Assembly (NCBI RefSeq): GCF_001412655.1
Contig: NZ_CP012996.1
Span: 1,364,001 to 1,428,000, forward strand
Reading direction: 5' to 3'
From: Pedobacter sp. PACM 27299
Lineage (GTDB): Bacteria > Bacteroidota > Bacteroidia > Sphingobacteriales > Sphingobacteriaceae
Length of the DNA stretch: 64,000 nucleotides
This document shows, one piece after another, positions 28,076-38,418 of this stretch; within the stretch, counting starts at the first letter, position 1; each line of letters begins with the position of its first letter. The translations under genes were made by a program, and so were the position numbers. The notes beneath the pieces were generated by a model. The model searched no databases. It was given only the letters and a program-made list of their open reading frames with translations, and had not been told where the DNA came from.

Positions 28076-28775
28076 CTTTTGTCGTTCTATTCTCTATAAT
28101 GGATAGAACGATATACAATACCAGAATAAGTGGGATCGCCACAAATTTGAAGATCACTAATAGTAGTATAGAAGCGATAATCAGGATATATCTGAAGCTA
28201 TTTTCAGCAAAGCCGAAGCTTTTAAATTTTAAAGCGATTAGTGTAATTTCACTCACCAGTAAATAGCATGCCAGGGGAATAAAGGCCAGGTATACTACTA
28301 TGGTAGTTGTAGAACTGTCTAAATAAAACGAATCACTTTCATAGATAAAAGGTACGGATGCAATCACTGCGGAGATAGCCGGAGTGGGTACGCCTATAAA
28401 TTTATCAGTCTGCCTGGTATCAAGATTGAATTTCGCCAGTCGGTAGGCTGAAAATACCGCAATAAAGAATGCCAGGTAGGAAAGGATCGAGTAGTTCCCA
28501 TATATATACATAGCTTTTGGTGCGATATGGAACAGGATCACTGAAGGCAATACACCAAAGCTTACCATATCTGCTAAGGAATCCAGTTCCTTACCCATAG
28601 GTCCGCTTACGTTTAAAAGGCGTGCGGCAAAACCATCAAAAAAGTCGATGAAGAGGGAGATAAGAATGCAGAGTGCAGCCATTCTTAAATCGCTGTTAAA
28701 TGCGAAAACAATACCAATACATCCACTAAAAAGGTTAGCGGAGGTAATGGCATTGGGTATCTGTTTTATGATCAT
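28059..28775 (-). CDS. pssA: CDP-diacylglycerol--serine O-phosphatidyltransferase
   Basis: 238-residue integral membrane enzyme of the CDP-alcohol phosphatidyltransferase family, making phosphatidylserine, the precursor of phosphatidylethanolamine. The catalytic motif DGx2ARx8Gx3Dx3D is present as 'DGFAARLLNVSGPMGKELD' followed by SLAD. Six to seven hydrophobic segments are visible. The serine specificity is inferred from similarity to Bacteroidota PssA. Confidence 0.9.
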   Translation of the reverse strand: MIIKQIPNAITSANLFSGCIGIVFAFNSDLRMAALCILISLFIDFFDGFAARLLNVSGPMGKELDSLADMVSFGVLPSVILFHIAPKAMYIYGNYSILSYLAFFIAVFSAYRLAKFNLDTRQTDKFIGVPTPAISAVIASVPFIYESDSFYLDSSTTTIVVYLAFIPLACYLLVSEITLIALKFKSFGFAENSFRYILIIASILLLVIFKFVAIPLILVLYIVLSIIENRTTKVKAVS

Positions 28776-28781
28776 TTCAAA

Positions 28782-30458
28782 TTAGCTATTCATAGAAATC
28801 AAAAACTCTTCGTTGGTTTTTGTATTTCTGATTTGCTGTTGTACAAATTCCATGGCTTCCTGAGCGTTCATGTCGGCCAGATGATTACGTAAGATCCATA
28901 CACGTTGTAAAGTGTCTCTATCGTGTAGTAAATCGTCTCTACGTGTACTTGATGCTGTGATGTCAATAGCAGGGAAGATACGTTTGTTAGATAATTTACG
29001 ATCCAACTGTAATTCCATGTTACCAGTTCCTTTAAATTCTTCAAAGATTACCTCGTCCATTTTCGAACCGGTATCTGTTAAAGCAGTAGCAAGAATGGTT
29101 AATGAACCACCTCTTTCGATGTTACGTGCCGCACCGAAGAAACGCTTAGGTTTGTGCAATGCATTGGCATCCACACCGCCTGATAATATTTTTCCTGAAG
29201 CAGGAGCAGTGGTATTATAAGCTCTGGCTAATCTGGTGATGGAGTCTAATAAGATCACTACATCATGACCGCATTCTACCAGGCGCTTAGCTTTTTCCAA
29301 AACGATATTGGCAATTTTAACATGTCTTTCTGCAGGCTCATCAAAAGTAGAGGCGATAACCTCAGCTCTTACGCTTCTTGCCATATCTGTTACCTCTTCC
29401 GGACGCTCATCGATCAATAAAATGATCAGGTATACTTCTGGATGGTTTTTAGCAATCGCATTTGCAACTTCTTTCAGTAAATTAGTTTTACCTGTTTTTG
29501 GTTGTGCAACGATCAGACCACGCTGTCCTTTACCGATTGGAGTAAACAAGTCGATGATTCTGGTCGAGTAGTTGTTGCTTTCCGTGAACAGGTTTAATCT
29601 TTCTGTTGGGAATAATGGGGTCAGGTAGTCGAAAGGAACACGGTCCCTTACATCAGCAGGTAAACGTCCGTTGATGGTTTCTACCCTCACTAATGGGAAA
29701 TATTTTTCGCCTTCTTTTGGAGGACGGATACTTCCTTTTACGGTATCACCAGTTTTCAAACCAAATAATTTGATCTGAGATTGTGATACGTATATATCAT
29801 CCGGAGAAGACAGGTAATTATAATCCGCAGACCTTAAGAAACCGTAACCATCAGGCATAATCTCTAATACCCCTTCATTGGTGATGGTATTGTCGAAATC
29901 CAGGTTTGAATAGCTGTTTTCGCTTTGTTTCTGATTGGCGTTGTGGTTAGGTGTTTTTTGTGGCCTGTTGTCTTCTCTTACTGGACGTTGTTTTTTGCTT
30001 TCCGTTTGAGGGTTTGAAGCGGTTTCGGTTTTTACTTCTGCAGCAGTTGCTGTTCCTGGTGCTGTAGCTTGTTCCTGCGCGGATTCTGGAGCGTTAGTAA
30101 TTTTCTCTTCTGCAACTGGTGCTGGTGCTTTCGATTGCGCCTGGGATGGCTCATTTTCGAATAATGCAGCTCTGTTAAAGTTGTTGTTCTTGCTTTCTTC
30201 TTCCTCTTTAGGCGTAATTCTGATCCTTTTTCTGGTAGATTTTTCAGCAGGGCTTTCTTTTACAGCTTTTACTTTTGGCGCTTTTGCAGGTGCTTCACTT
30301 TCAACAGGTGCAGCAGCTGGTTCTTGCTCTGCCATTTGAGAGATGATTTCAACCAGTTCAGCTTTACGCAACTCATCGGCATTTAGGATACCTTGAGTTT
30401 TAGCTATCTCCCGCAATTCGGCGGTGAGCTTTTCATTTAATTCTGTTTTGTTAAACAT
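28782..30458 (-). CDS. rho: Transcription termination factor Rho
   Basis: 558-residue hexameric RNA-dependent ATPase. The Rho N-domain (about 1-50) is followed by a low-complexity insertion of about 140 residues rich in Ala, Pro, Glu, Lys and Asn (about 50-190). Next come the cold-shock-like RNA-binding domain ('[10 protein letters not shown]', about 200-265) and the ATPase with P-loop 'AQPKTGKT' and '[10 protein letters not shown]'. E. coli Rho has 419 residues; the extra length is this insertion, which is typical of Bacteroidota. The gene is 6 bp upstream of pssA on the same strand. Confidence 0.97.
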   Translation of the reverse strand: MFNKTELNEKLTAELREIAKTQGILNADELRKAELVEIISQMAEQEPAAAPVESEAPAKAPKVKAVKESPAEKSTRKRIRITPKEEEESKNNNFNRAALFENEPSQAQSKAPAPVAEEKITNAPESAQEQATAPGTATAAEVKTETASNPQTESKKQRPVREDNRPQKTPNHNANQKQSENSYSNLDFDNTITNEGVLEIMPDGYGFLRSADYNYLSSPDDIYVSQSQIKLFGLKTGDTVKGSIRPPKEGEKYFPLVRVETINGRLPADVRDRVPFDYLTPLFPTERLNLFTESNNYSTRIIDLFTPIGKGQRGLIVAQPKTGKTNLLKEVANAIAKNHPEVYLIILLIDERPEEVTDMARSVRAEVIASTFDEPAERHVKIANIVLEKAKRLVECGHDVVILLDSITRLARAYNTTAPASGKILSGGVDANALHKPKRFFGAARNIERGGSLTILATALTDTGSKMDEVIFEEFKGTGNMELQLDRKLSNKRIFPAIDITASSTRRDDLLHDRDTLQRVWILRNHLADMNAQEAMEFVQQQIRNTKTNEEFLISMNS

Positions 30459-30729
30459 TATATGGGTGTAGAGAATATTTTAAATAAAATTGTTTATCCA
30501 ATTGAACAGAGCAAAAAATGCATTTATAAAAGATGGTATGGAACAAAATTTTATGAGATTTTCTGGAATGGTCAGATAAACTTTAGGGAATTATGCCACA
30601 ATTGTATGTATTTGTAAATTAATCTCCAAGAAAAACTTTCAAATGTTTATAAAAATTACATTGAAAAGTTTAAAAACAAGATTAAATTCCTACGAAATTT
30701 GGCATCTTTGCACACAAAATTACGCATAG

Positions 30730-31560
30730 ATGAATAAAAAACAGCTATTTGAGCAGATCCAGATTAAAAAATCTTTTTTGTGTGTTGGGCTTGATCCGGT
30801 ATTAGAAAATATCCCTCCTCACCTTCTAAAATATGAAAATCCAGTTTTAGAATTCAATAAGCAGATTATTGATGCTACGAAAGATTTGTGTGTGGCGTAT
30901 AAACCGAACACTGCTTTTTATGAATGTATGGGACTGAAAGGTTGGGAAACATTGATCAAAACCTGGCAATATCTGCCGGAAGATATTTTCAGTATTGCAG
31001 ATGCAAAAAGAGGAGATATTGGCAATACTTCTGCGATGTATGCGGATGCTTTTTTCAATGAGGCTAAGTCGGACATGAGTTTTGACTCGGTTACCGTGGC
31101 ACCATATATGGGTAAGGACTCCGTAAGCCCGTTCTTAAATTACAAAGATAAATGGGTGATTTTATTGGCACTGACCTCGAATGCTGGTCATGGTGATTTT
31201 CAATTACACCAGACTCCAGAAGGAAAATTATACGAAGAAGTGATTCGTATTTCTTCTCAATGGGCAGACAGTGAGCAGTTGATGTATGTTGTTGGTGCAA
31301 CCAGGGGTTCAGAATTTAAAAATATCAGAAGATTGGCACCAGATAATTTCTTGTTGGTACCAGGGGTTGGCGCGCAAGGCGGAAGTTTGGCCGATGTATG
31401 CGAGTATGGCTTAAATAAAGAGTGTGGCTTATTGGTGAATTCTGCCAGAGGCATTATTTATGCAAGTAAAGGGGAAGATTTTGCAGAACGAGCAAGAGAA
31501 GAAGCATTGAAATTACAGCAGGAAATGGAAGTAATTCTATTGGCTGCGAAATTGATATGA
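30730..31560 (+). CDS. pyrF: Orotidine 5'-phosphate decarboxylase, type 2
   Basis: 276 residues. It catalyses the last step of UMP synthesis. The active-site motif '[10 protein letters not shown]' near residues 91-100 and the C-terminal phosphate-binding segments 'VPGVGAQGG' and '[12 protein letters not shown]' are present. The length places it in the longer type 2 group of Bacteroidota and Actinobacteria. A -7-like CATCTTTG lies about 25 bp before the start. The stop overlaps the start of the next gene by 4 bp. Confidence 0.96.
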   Translation: MNKKQLFEQIQIKKSFLCVGLDPVLENIPPHLLKYENPVLEFNKQIIDATKDLCVAYKPNTAFYECMGLKGWETLIKTWQYLPEDIFSIADAKRGDIGNTSAMYADAFFNEAKSDMSFDSVTVAPYMGKDSVSPFLNYKDKWVILLALTSNAGHGDFQLHQTPEGKLYEEVIRISSQWADSEQLMYVVGATRGSEFKNIRRLAPDNFLLVPGVGAQGGSLADVCEYGLNKECGLLVNSARGIIYASKGEDFAERAREEALKLQQEMEVILLAAKLI

Positions 31561-32447
31561 CCCAAAAGACCGATGTAAAGCTGATCGGGGCTTTATTGGT
31601 AGTTGCCATTGTATGGGGGACTACCTACCTTAGTATTCGTGTGGCGGTAGAAACGATTCCTGCCTGGTTTGTGGCAGCGATGCGACAAACCATCGCTTCA
31701 TTGATTCTGATGACTATTTTGATCTATAGAAAAGAACTGGTCTGGATGGGCTGGCCCTATCTGCGTCGTCAGATTGTACTCTCTACGTTAATGGTGGTGA
31801 TGGCCAATGGTATGGTGACCGTGGCAGAAGAAACGATTCCCAGTGGTTTAACTTCCCTGTTGAATTCCTTAAATCCTCTGGTTGTTTTTCTGGCCTGTGT
31901 GGCTGTTGGTTTACAAAAACCAAGCTGGAAGGGGTTTATAGGTGTTATGATTGCTTTTCTTGGAGTAGTGTTTATTTTTAGAGATGGCATTAGTGAATTG
32001 CTGGATCCAAACTATAAAACGGGGATCATGTTCCTTTGTTTCGCCATCAGTGGCTGGACTATAGGAACAATTTATACAAAGAAAAATAGTCATAAGTCAG
32101 ATCATATTTTACTGGACCTGTTTTATCAGTTTGCATTTTCAGCAGTAGCGCAGTTTACGCTGGCTTTCCTGTTTTCAGGATCTACTTCGCTGAGCAATTG
32201 GAGTTTGCATAGCCTGATGGCAGTGACCTATCTGGCGGTATTTGGTTCTGTGTTGACTTTTTTCTGTTATCATTACGCCTTAAAAAGGGTTTCGCCTACT
32301 GAGGTTTCTATCCTTACTTATTTTAATACAGTGATTGCCTTGTTTTTGGGCTGGCTGATTCTAGATGAGGTGATTACGAAAGACATTGTCATCGCAACGG
32401 TATTGATTATTACCGGCGTATTTATTACAAATTATAGAAGAAAATAA
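31557..32447 (+). CDS. EamA/DMT-family membrane exporter
   Basis: 296 residues with about ten hydrophobic segments and two EamA repeats ('[20 protein letters not shown]' in the first, '[20 protein letters not shown]' in the second). DMT proteins export amino acids, nucleosides or metabolites. The 4-bp overlap with pyrF suggests coupled expression but does not fix the substrate. Confidence 0.88.
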   Translation: MTQKTDVKLIGALLVVAIVWGTTYLSIRVAVETIPAWFVAAMRQTIASLILMTILIYRKELVWMGWPYLRRQIVLSTLMVVMANGMVTVAEETIPSGLTSLLNSLNPLVVFLACVAVGLQKPSWKGFIGVMIAFLGVVFIFRDGISELLDPNYKTGIMFLCFAISGWTIGTIYTKKNSHKSDHILLDLFYQFAFSAVAQFTLAFLFSGSTSLSNWSLHSLMAVTYLAVFGSVLTFFCYHYALKRVSPTEVSILTYFNTVIALFLGWLILDEVITKDIVIATVLIITGVFITNYRRK

Positions 32448-32498
32448 CTTATTGATTCTTTGGTGATAATTTAACTCTTTATAGTTAAGTTAGACTGC

Positions 32499-33779
32499 AT
32501 GAGATTCCTTGAAAGTTTTCTTCATTTTATTTGGCAATTCCGACTGTTCCAGGTTTTGAATTTGTTTTGTACCACAGGGGAGAGCTTGTGTATCCTGGGC
32601 GTTGGAATGGCCAACAAGCATGCAGGGCCGGATTTCAATCAATCGAAACTGTGCATCGGCGACCGTACCTGGATTGGTGATGTAGAAATTCATTTGAAGT
32701 CATCCGACTGGTTGTTACATGGTCATCAGGATGATCCAGCTTATGACGCCGTGATTTTACATGTGGTTTATGAGCATGATCAGGTGATTTACCGGAAGGA
32801 TGGCAGCTTGATTCCGGTGTTGATCCTGAAAGAACTGTTTCCAGAGCACCTTTTGCTGCATTATGAAGGGCTAATCCATTCTATCCATTCTTTTCCCTGT
32901 GAAAAACAAATTCATAGTATAGATCCGATCATCATAAATGGTTTTTTATCCAGAATGATGATTGAACGGCTGGCGCAAAAATCAGACCTGGTGTTTGACC
33001 ACCTGGCTAAAGTAAAAGGGGATTGGGAAGGTACTTTTTATCATTTCCTGGCTAAGAGCTTTGGTTTTAAGGTGAATGAGATTCCTTTTGAACTTCTAGC
33101 GACTTCATTGCCTTTGTCGGTGATTCGGAAACACCTGGATCATCCTTCGCAAGTAGAGGCTTTGGTATTTGGACAGGCTGGGTTTTTATTCGGATCTTTT
33201 AAAGATGCGTATCCCCGGAAATTGAAAAAAGAATACCGGTTTCTACAAAAGAAGTATGGATTGAGACCTATTGGTGTAGGGGCCTGGCGGTTTTTGAGAA
33301 TGCGGCCGCAGAATTTCCCAACGTTGAGGTTGGCGCAATTTTGCGCTTTGCTGTTAAAATCAGATCGTTTATTTTCCAGGGTGCTTGAGCTGGAAGAATT
33401 GGCGGAATTAAAGCTGCTGCTGCAAGAACTACCTGTCAATCCTTATTGGAAAACCCATTATCACTTTCAGAAAGAGACAAAAAAAGTAAAGATTCAACTG
33501 GGACAGCGCTCCGTTTTACACCTGATTATGAATGCGGTTTGTCTTTTTGCAGCGGCTTATGGTAAATATTCAGATCAGCCGGATTTGATGAATCGTGGCT
33601 TGCAGTTGTTGGAACAAATGCCTGCTGAAAGCAATGTGATCATCAGGCATTACCAGCAAGCAGGTGTCGTGGTAGAGAACGCTTTTTTCTCTCAAGCAGT
33701 CCTTCAACTAAATAAATATTATTGTGCTCAAAAAAAATGCTTAAATTGTGGTATCGGAATTAAGATATTAAACCAATAA
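32499..33779 (+). CDS. DUF2851 family protein
   Basis: 426-residue cytoplasmic protein of a family confined largely to Bacteroidota, of unknown function. The conserved opening 'GPDFNQSKLCIGDRTWIGDVEIHLKSSDW' is split here as GPDFNQSKL, then TWIGDVEIHLKSSDW, then 'HGHQDDPAYDAVILHVVYEHD'. The C-terminal 'CAQKKCLNCGIG' is a conserved Cys cluster that may bind metal. It is followed 1 bp later by the PspC gene. Confidence 0.85.
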   Translation: MRFLESFLHFIWQFRLFQVLNLFCTTGESLCILGVGMANKHAGPDFNQSKLCIGDRTWIGDVEIHLKSSDWLLHGHQDDPAYDAVILHVVYEHDQVIYRKDGSLIPVLILKELFPEHLLLHYEGLIHSIHSFPCEKQIHSIDPIIINGFLSRMMIERLAQKSDLVFDHLAKVKGDWEGTFYHFLAKSFGFKVNEIPFELLATSLPLSVIRKHLDHPSQVEALVFGQAGFLFGSFKDAYPRKLKKEYRFLQKKYGLRPIGVGAWRFLRMRPQNFPTLRLAQFCALLLKSDRLFSRVLELEELAELKLLLQELPVNPYWKTHYHFQKETKKVKIQLGQRSVLHLIMNAVCLFAAAYGKYSDQPDLMNRGLQLLEQMPAESNVIIRHYQQAGVVVENAFFSQAVLQLNKYYCAQKKCLNCGIGIKILNQ

Positions 33780-33780
33780 G

Positions 33781-34002
33781 ATGTTCCAACGTATCATTAC
33801 ATTTTTTGAAAAGCAAAGTTTTGGGGTGTGTACCTATCTTGCTGAACGATTTAACATATCGATCAGTAAAATCAGGCTGTTTTTTATTTATTCTTCTTTT
33901 CTGGCAGTTGGTTTTCCAATTATTTTTTACATTCTAGCGGCATTGGTGCTGGATGTGAGACATTATGTGAAAAAAATCAGGCTGCGCATCTGGGATGTTT
34001 AA
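33781..34002 (+). CDS. PspC-domain membrane protein
   Basis: 73 residues. It matches the PspC domain: a short amphipathic N-terminus with 'GVCTYLAERFNISISKIRLFF', then one or two hydrophobic segments (about 36-57). PspC proteins are involved in envelope-stress responses. It probably shares a transcript with the DUF2851 gene. Confidence 0.8.
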   Translation: MFQRIITFFEKQSFGVCTYLAERFNISISKIRLFFIYSSFLAVGFPIIFYILAALVLDVRHYVKKIRLRIWDV

Positions 34003-34040
34003 TTTCTTTTATGACTCCTTTTCCTGTGGTTTGGAAAGCT

Positions 34041-34691
34041 TTAAACTTTCAAAATAGCCGCAATTTCCGGAAATCCTTTTTCGTCAGCAAGGTCTGTTGG
34101 CAGTTTGCCGCCTTCCATTCTAATGTCCAAAGCTGCTCCATGTTCCAATAATAGGATAATGATCTCTATATTTCCAATTTGTGCAGCGGCATGTAATGCG
34201 GTTAGTCCGGCTTGTTGTTTTGCATTGACATCAGCACCGGCCTCTAAAAGCATTTTGGTAATGGCAAAGCTTTTTGCCGCAACGGCGGAATGAATTGGGA
34301 AAACGCTGAATCCATTACTGGCAGGAATGTTTGCGTCTGCTCCTTTGAAAAGTAATAATCTGGTGATTTCTTCATGGCCGAAATAAGCGGCTAGTCCTAA
34401 AGCAGTGAAACCATCTTTTGAAGTAGTATTGAGCAGTTCTGGCTGCTGTGCTAATAGCTGATCTGTTTCCTGAAATTTGCCTAGTGCACAAGCTTCAAAA
34501 AGCGTAATGTTTTTCGCAAAGCCAGCGATTATCCCTGCAGTGACAGGTTTTTTATAATAACAGGCGAGTAGTAGTGGTGATATCCCATGACTGGTTTCCT
34601 GGCTGGTTAGTTCCGGATGCTTGGTCAGCAAATCAGAAATCTCTTGTTTATTGTCTGTTTCTATTAGTGTTTCGAGCTGAGAGATGTCCAT
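34041..34691 (-). CDS. Ankyrin-repeat protein
   Basis: 216 residues made almost wholly of ankyrin repeats (about six). Clear units are 'DGFTALGLAAYFGHEEITRLLLFKGADAN' shortened to GFTALGLAAYFGHEEI, 'NGFSVFPIHSAVAAKSF' and 'AGLTALHAAAQIGNIEIIILL'. No signal peptide, so probably a cytoplasmic protein-binding scaffold. The partner is unknown. Confidence 0.88.
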   Translation of the reverse strand: MDISQLETLIETDNKQEISDLLTKHPELTSQETSHGISPLLLACYYKKPVTAGIIAGFAKNITLFEACALGKFQETDQLLAQQPELLNTTSKDGFTALGLAAYFGHEEITRLLLFKGADANIPASNGFSVFPIHSAVAAKSFAITKMLLEAGADVNAKQQAGLTALHAAAQIGNIEIIILLLEHGAALDIRMEGGKLPTDLADEKGFPEIAAILKV

Positions 34692-34749
34692 TGTTAGATT
34701 TAGATCTTAAAATACGGGAATAAATTAACAAATTTTAAATGACATCAAC

Positions 34750-34789
34750 ATAAAAAAAATCCCAGCAGATAAAAATACCTGCTGGGATT
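34750..34789 (-). terminator. Rho-independent terminator on the minus strand
   Basis: AATCCCAGCAG pairs with CTGCTGGGATT and is followed on the minus strand by eight T. On the plus strand there is no T-run. No gene lies directly upstream on the minus strand, so it would end an unidentified transcript from 34790-35000. Confidence 0.65.
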
Positions 34790-34977
34790 AACCTTAAAAC
34801 AAAACTTATCTCTAATTAAAACTTAAACGCTACAGGTATGACTATGATTGCTTTAGAAGGTTTAATCGGTATTGAAATGGAGTTCAGCTTTCTCTATTTA
34901 AGCAGTTAAGAATTTTTGTTTAATAAGTATACGTTTAAATGTATTTATAATAACTTAGTACATACAAGGATATGTTT
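34790..34977. other. Gene-free spacer, possible small RNA on the minus strand
   Basis: About 190 AT-rich bases between the terminator and the ftsK promoter without a credible protein gene. A -7-like TATCCTTG on the minus strand (around 34965) and the minus-strand terminator would delimit an RNA of about 200 nt. This is inference from two signals only. Confidence 0.3.
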
Positions 34978-34985
34978 TATATTTG
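34978..34985 (+). promoter_or_regulatory. -7 promoter element of ftsK
   Basis: TATATTTG, a perfect TAnnTTTG match, 25 bp before the ftsK start codon. Confidence 0.6.
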
Positions 34986-35010
34986 TTGTGTATAATATTA
35001 GTCACGAAAA

Positions 35011-37713
35011 ATGTCGGTAAGGGGAAATCAATTCAGGTCCAATTCGTTTAAAAACGAATCTGGCGATAAACAGAGCTCGAAGTCAACAACGTCCAGACCA
35101 TCAACAGAAAGATTTAACATCATGCCGCGCCTGGATTTTCAGAATGGCAGGTTGTTTAAGATCATCGGGTTAGTGTTTGTGGTATTGTCTTTATATTTTC
35201 TAATTGCTTTTACTTCTTACCTTTTTACCTGGCAGGAAGATCACAGTTATGTGATTGATGCTAATGGCGGATGGAGTAATCTTTTTAAGACTTATGAAGA
35301 GCTGCAACAGGTAAATATCAATCCAGTGGTGTCTAATTGGCTAGGTAAAATCGGGGCTTTACTGGCACATCAGTTTATTTATGAATGGTTTGGTTTAGCT
35401 TCTTTTTTGTTCATATTTGTATTCTTTGTGATTGGCTACCGCCTCCTGTTTAAGGTGAAAATATTCTCTATTGAAAAAACATTGGCTTATAGTCTTTTCT
35501 TTTTATTGTTCATCTCTTTAACCTTTGGTTTTGCACATTCTTTTATCAGCGATGCACCTCATTTCTTTGAAGGTGAGTTTGGATACTGGACCAATAAATT
35601 ACTTACTGCACAAATTGGAAAGGCCGGTGTAGCTGGATTAATTGGCTTTTTAGGCTTATCAATCCTGATCATTGCCTATAACATTGACTTTAAATTGCCG
35701 GAACGTAAGAAAAAAGAAACGATTTTACCTGATCTTTCAGAAGAAGATGTATTAGGAACTGATAATGAAATGCGCTCAGAGCCGGTAGAATTTACTTTAA
35801 ATGACCGGTTGGCAAGAGATCAGAAAAGAGAACAGCAAACGATCAGGCCTTCCAGCAGGTTTGAAGAAGCCGAAGAGCGGGAATTGGATCGAGATCCCAT
35901 TCGAGAATATCGTGCTGCAAATTCACCCGCGGCCTCGCCATTGGCTAATGTACAGTTGGAAACCACTCCAGTAACTCCAATACCACCGGTGCCTGTAGTG
36001 CCACCGGTAGCGCCAGTATTGCCACCAGCTCCACTAATGTCGGCAGTAACGATGCCTATGGAAATTACACCAGCTCCCGAACCGGAGCCGGAATTAGAGC
36101 TTACACCAGAATTAGTGCCAGAGGAAGAACCCGAATTGGAATTGGTGATTGAAAAGTCGGAGGATGAAAAAACTTCTGATGAGCTGGTGAAACAGTTTGG
36201 TAATTATGATCCTACTTTAGATCTTGCGAGTTACAAATATCCTGGGCTTGATTTATTAGAGAATTACGGTTCCAACAAGATTCCTGTGAATACGGACGAG
36301 TTGGAAGCGAATAAGAATAAGATTGTCAATACGCTGCTTCATTACAATATTGAGATAGATAAGATTAAAGCAACGATTGGTCCAACGGTTACCTTATATG
36401 AGATTATACCTGCACCAGGAGTGAGGATTTCCAAGATTAAAAATCTGGAAGATGATATCGCTTTAAGTTTAGCGGCTTTGGGAATCAGGATTATCGCTCC
36501 AATGCCAGGAAAAGGTACAATTGGTATTGAGGTGCCTAATTTACACCCAGAAATGGTGTCTATGAAAAGTATTCTGGCAACAGAGAAATTCCAGACCACC
36601 ACTATGGAACTGCCAATTGCCATGGGTAAAACCATTTCCAATGAGGTTTATATAGGTGATTTGGCGAAAATGCCCCATTTGTTGGTGGCTGGTGCTACGG
36701 GGCAGGGTAAATCGGTGGGGATTAACTCCATTCTGGTTTCGCTGCTTTATAAGAAACACCCTTCGCAGTTGAAATTTGTATTGGTCGATCCTAAGAAAGT
36801 AGAGTTAACCTTGTTCAATAAAATTGAACGTCACTTCCTGGCTAAACTTCCAGGAGAAGCAGATGCGATTATTACGGACACCAAAAAGGTGATCAATACA
36901 CTGAACTCTTTGTGTATTGAAATGGATCAGCGTTACGATTTGCTGAAAGATGCGCAGGTGAGAAACCTGAAAGAATACAATGAGAAGTTTATTAAAAGAA
37001 AACTGAATCCGAATAATTCACACCGTTTCCTTCCATACATTGTATTGATTGTGGATGAGTTTGCGGATTTAATGATGACTGCCGGTAAAGAGGTGGAAGC
37101 ACCGATTGCCCGTTTGGCACAGCTGGCACGTGCGATAGGGATTCACCTTGTGCTGGCTACGCAGCGTCCTTCAGTAAACATCATAACGGGTACAATTAAA
37201 GCGAATTTCCCTGCCCGTTTGGCCTTTAGGGTATTGTCGAAAATTGACTCCAGAACGATCCTTGACAGTGGCGGTGCCGATCAGCTGATTGGTAGAGGAG
37301 ATATGTTATTGTCTACAGGAAATGACCTGATCCGCTTGCAGTGTGCTTTTGTCGATACACCAGAAGTAGATCGCATTTCGGAGTTTATTGGCAATCAAAG
37401 AGGTTATCCGGAGGCTTATCAGCTGCCTGAATATGTAGATGAAGCTGCAGAATCGGCGAAATTGGACTTCGATCCTAAAGATCGTGATTCAATGTTTGAA
37501 GATGCTGCACGCTTAATTGTAATGCATCAGCAAGGTTCTACTTCCTTGATTCAAAGGAAGTTGAAGTTGGGTTATAATAGGGCAGGCAGGATCATTGATC
37601 AGCTGGAAGCCACAGGTGTGGTAGGGCCTTTTGAAGGTAGTAAAGCCAGAGAGGTACTGATTCCAGACGATTATGCTTTGGAACAGTTCTTGAATGACCT
37701 GAAGAATAACTAA
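35011..37713 (+). CDS. ftsK: DNA translocase FtsK
   Basis: 900 residues. It anchors at the division septum and pumps chromosomal DNA during segregation. There are four N-terminal membrane helices (about 48-72, 108-145, 152-175 and 205-225), then a Pro/Glu-rich linker (about 230-400). The alpha-beta motor has Walker A 'GATGQGKSVGIN' near residue 560 and Walker B 'IVLIVDEFADLM'. The winged-helix gamma domain (last about 65 residues) reads the KOPS polarity sequence. It probably shares a transcript with lolA, 16 bp downstream. Confidence 0.96.
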   Translation: MSVRGNQFRSNSFKNESGDKQSSKSTTSRPSTERFNIMPRLDFQNGRLFKIIGLVFVVLSLYFLIAFTSYLFTWQEDHSYVIDANGGWSNLFKTYEELQQVNINPVVSNWLGKIGALLAHQFIYEWFGLASFLFIFVFFVIGYRLLFKVKIFSIEKTLAYSLFFLLFISLTFGFAHSFISDAPHFFEGEFGYWTNKLLTAQIGKAGVAGLIGFLGLSILIIAYNIDFKLPERKKKETILPDLSEEDVLGTDNEMRSEPVEFTLNDRLARDQKREQQTIRPSSRFEEAEERELDRDPIREYRAANSPAASPLANVQLETTPVTPIPPVPVVPPVAPVLPPAPLMSAVTMPMEITPAPEPEPELELTPELVPEEEPELELVIEKSEDEKTSDELVKQFGNYDPTLDLASYKYPGLDLLENYGSNKIPVNTDELEANKNKIVNTLLHYNIEIDKIKATIGPTVTLYEIIPAPGVRISKIKNLEDDIALSLAALGIRIIAPMPGKGTIGIEVPNLHPEMVSMKSILATEKFQTTTMELPIAMGKTISNEVYIGDLAKMPHLLVAGATGQGKSVGINSILVSLLYKKHPSQLKFVLVDPKKVELTLFNKIERHFLAKLPGEADAIITDTKKVINTLNSLCIEMDQRYDLLKDAQVRNLKEYNEKFIKRKLNPNNSHRFLPYIVLIVDEFADLMMTAGKEVEAPIARLAQLARAIGIHLVLATQRPSVNIITGTIKANFPARLAFRVLSKIDSRTILDSGGADQLIGRGDMLLSTGNDLIRLQCAFVDTPEVDRISEFIGNQRGYPEAYQLPEYVDEAAESAKLDFDPKDRDSMFEDAARLIVMHQQGSTSLIQRKLKLGYNRAGRIIDQLEATGVVGPFEGSKAREVLIPDDYALEQFLNDLKNN

Positions 37714-37729
37714 TCCGAAATAGAAATAG

Positions 37730-38380
37730 ATGAAAAAGATAATATGGTCGTTACTGGTATTGACAGGTTTTGGATCTTCCAGTTACGCACAGCAGGATGC
37801 GAAGGCAAAAGCAATATTAGCAGAAGTAAGTAAGAAATATCGTTCTTTTGATGTGGTTAAGGCAGATTTTACCTTTTCTTTAGACAATCCACAGGCTAAA
37901 CTCAAGGAGAGTCAGCAAGGTACTATCATCGTCAAAGCGAAAACAAATAAGTACCGGGTGACGATGACGAAACAGGAATTGATTAGCGATGGTAAAACGC
38001 AATGGACTTATTTAAAAGAAGATAAAGAGGTGCAGGTAACAGATGCAGACCATAGCGGTGATGCACTAAATCCTGCTCAGCTGTTCACGATTTACGAAAA
38101 AGGCTTTAAATATGGTTATACCGGCGAAAGTAAGGTCGGAGGCAAAGTTTATCAGATGATTGACCTGGCACCTATAGATGTCAGCAAATCTTATTTTAAG
38201 ATCCGTCTGGGAATTGATAAGGTCGCAAAACAGATTGGTACTGTAGTTATTTTTGATAAAGGCGGAAACAAATACGGCTATAACGTGAGCAAAATGGTGA
38301 CCAACCTGAAGGTTCCGGAAAGTACTTTTTCTTTTGATCCTAAGAAGTATCCTGGAGTAGAAGTTGTAGACTTAAGGTAA
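37730..38380 (+). CDS. lolA: Outer-membrane lipoprotein carrier LolA-family protein
   Basis: 216 residues with a Sec signal peptide (about 1-20, cleavage after SSYA). The mature part has the LolA/LolB half-barrel pattern ('VKADFTFSLDNPQAKLKES', 'QGTIIVKAKTNKYRVTM', 'DGKTQWTYL'). LolA carries lipoproteins through the periplasm from the LolCDE complex to the outer membrane. Placement after ftsK is the usual Bacteroidota and proteobacterial order and supports the call. Confidence 0.88.
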   Translation: MKKIIWSLLVLTGFGSSSYAQQDAKAKAILAEVSKKYRSFDVVKADFTFSLDNPQAKLKESQQGTIIVKAKTNKYRVTMTKQELISDGKTQWTYLKEDKEVQVTDADHSGDALNPAQLFTIYEKGFKYGYTGESKVGGKVYQMIDLAPIDVSKSYFKIRLGIDKVAKQIGTVVIFDKGGNKYGYNVSKMVTNLKVPESTFSFDPKKYPGVEVVDLR

Positions 38381-38385
38381 TTTGT

Positions 38386-38393
38386 TATTTTTG
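38386..38393 (+). promoter_or_regulatory. -7 promoter element of the MBL hydrolase gene
   Basis: TATTTTTG matches TAnnTTTG, 25 bp before the TTG start. Confidence 0.45.
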
Positions 38394-38418
38394 AAGATAT
38401 GGTCTCAACTCATCAATT

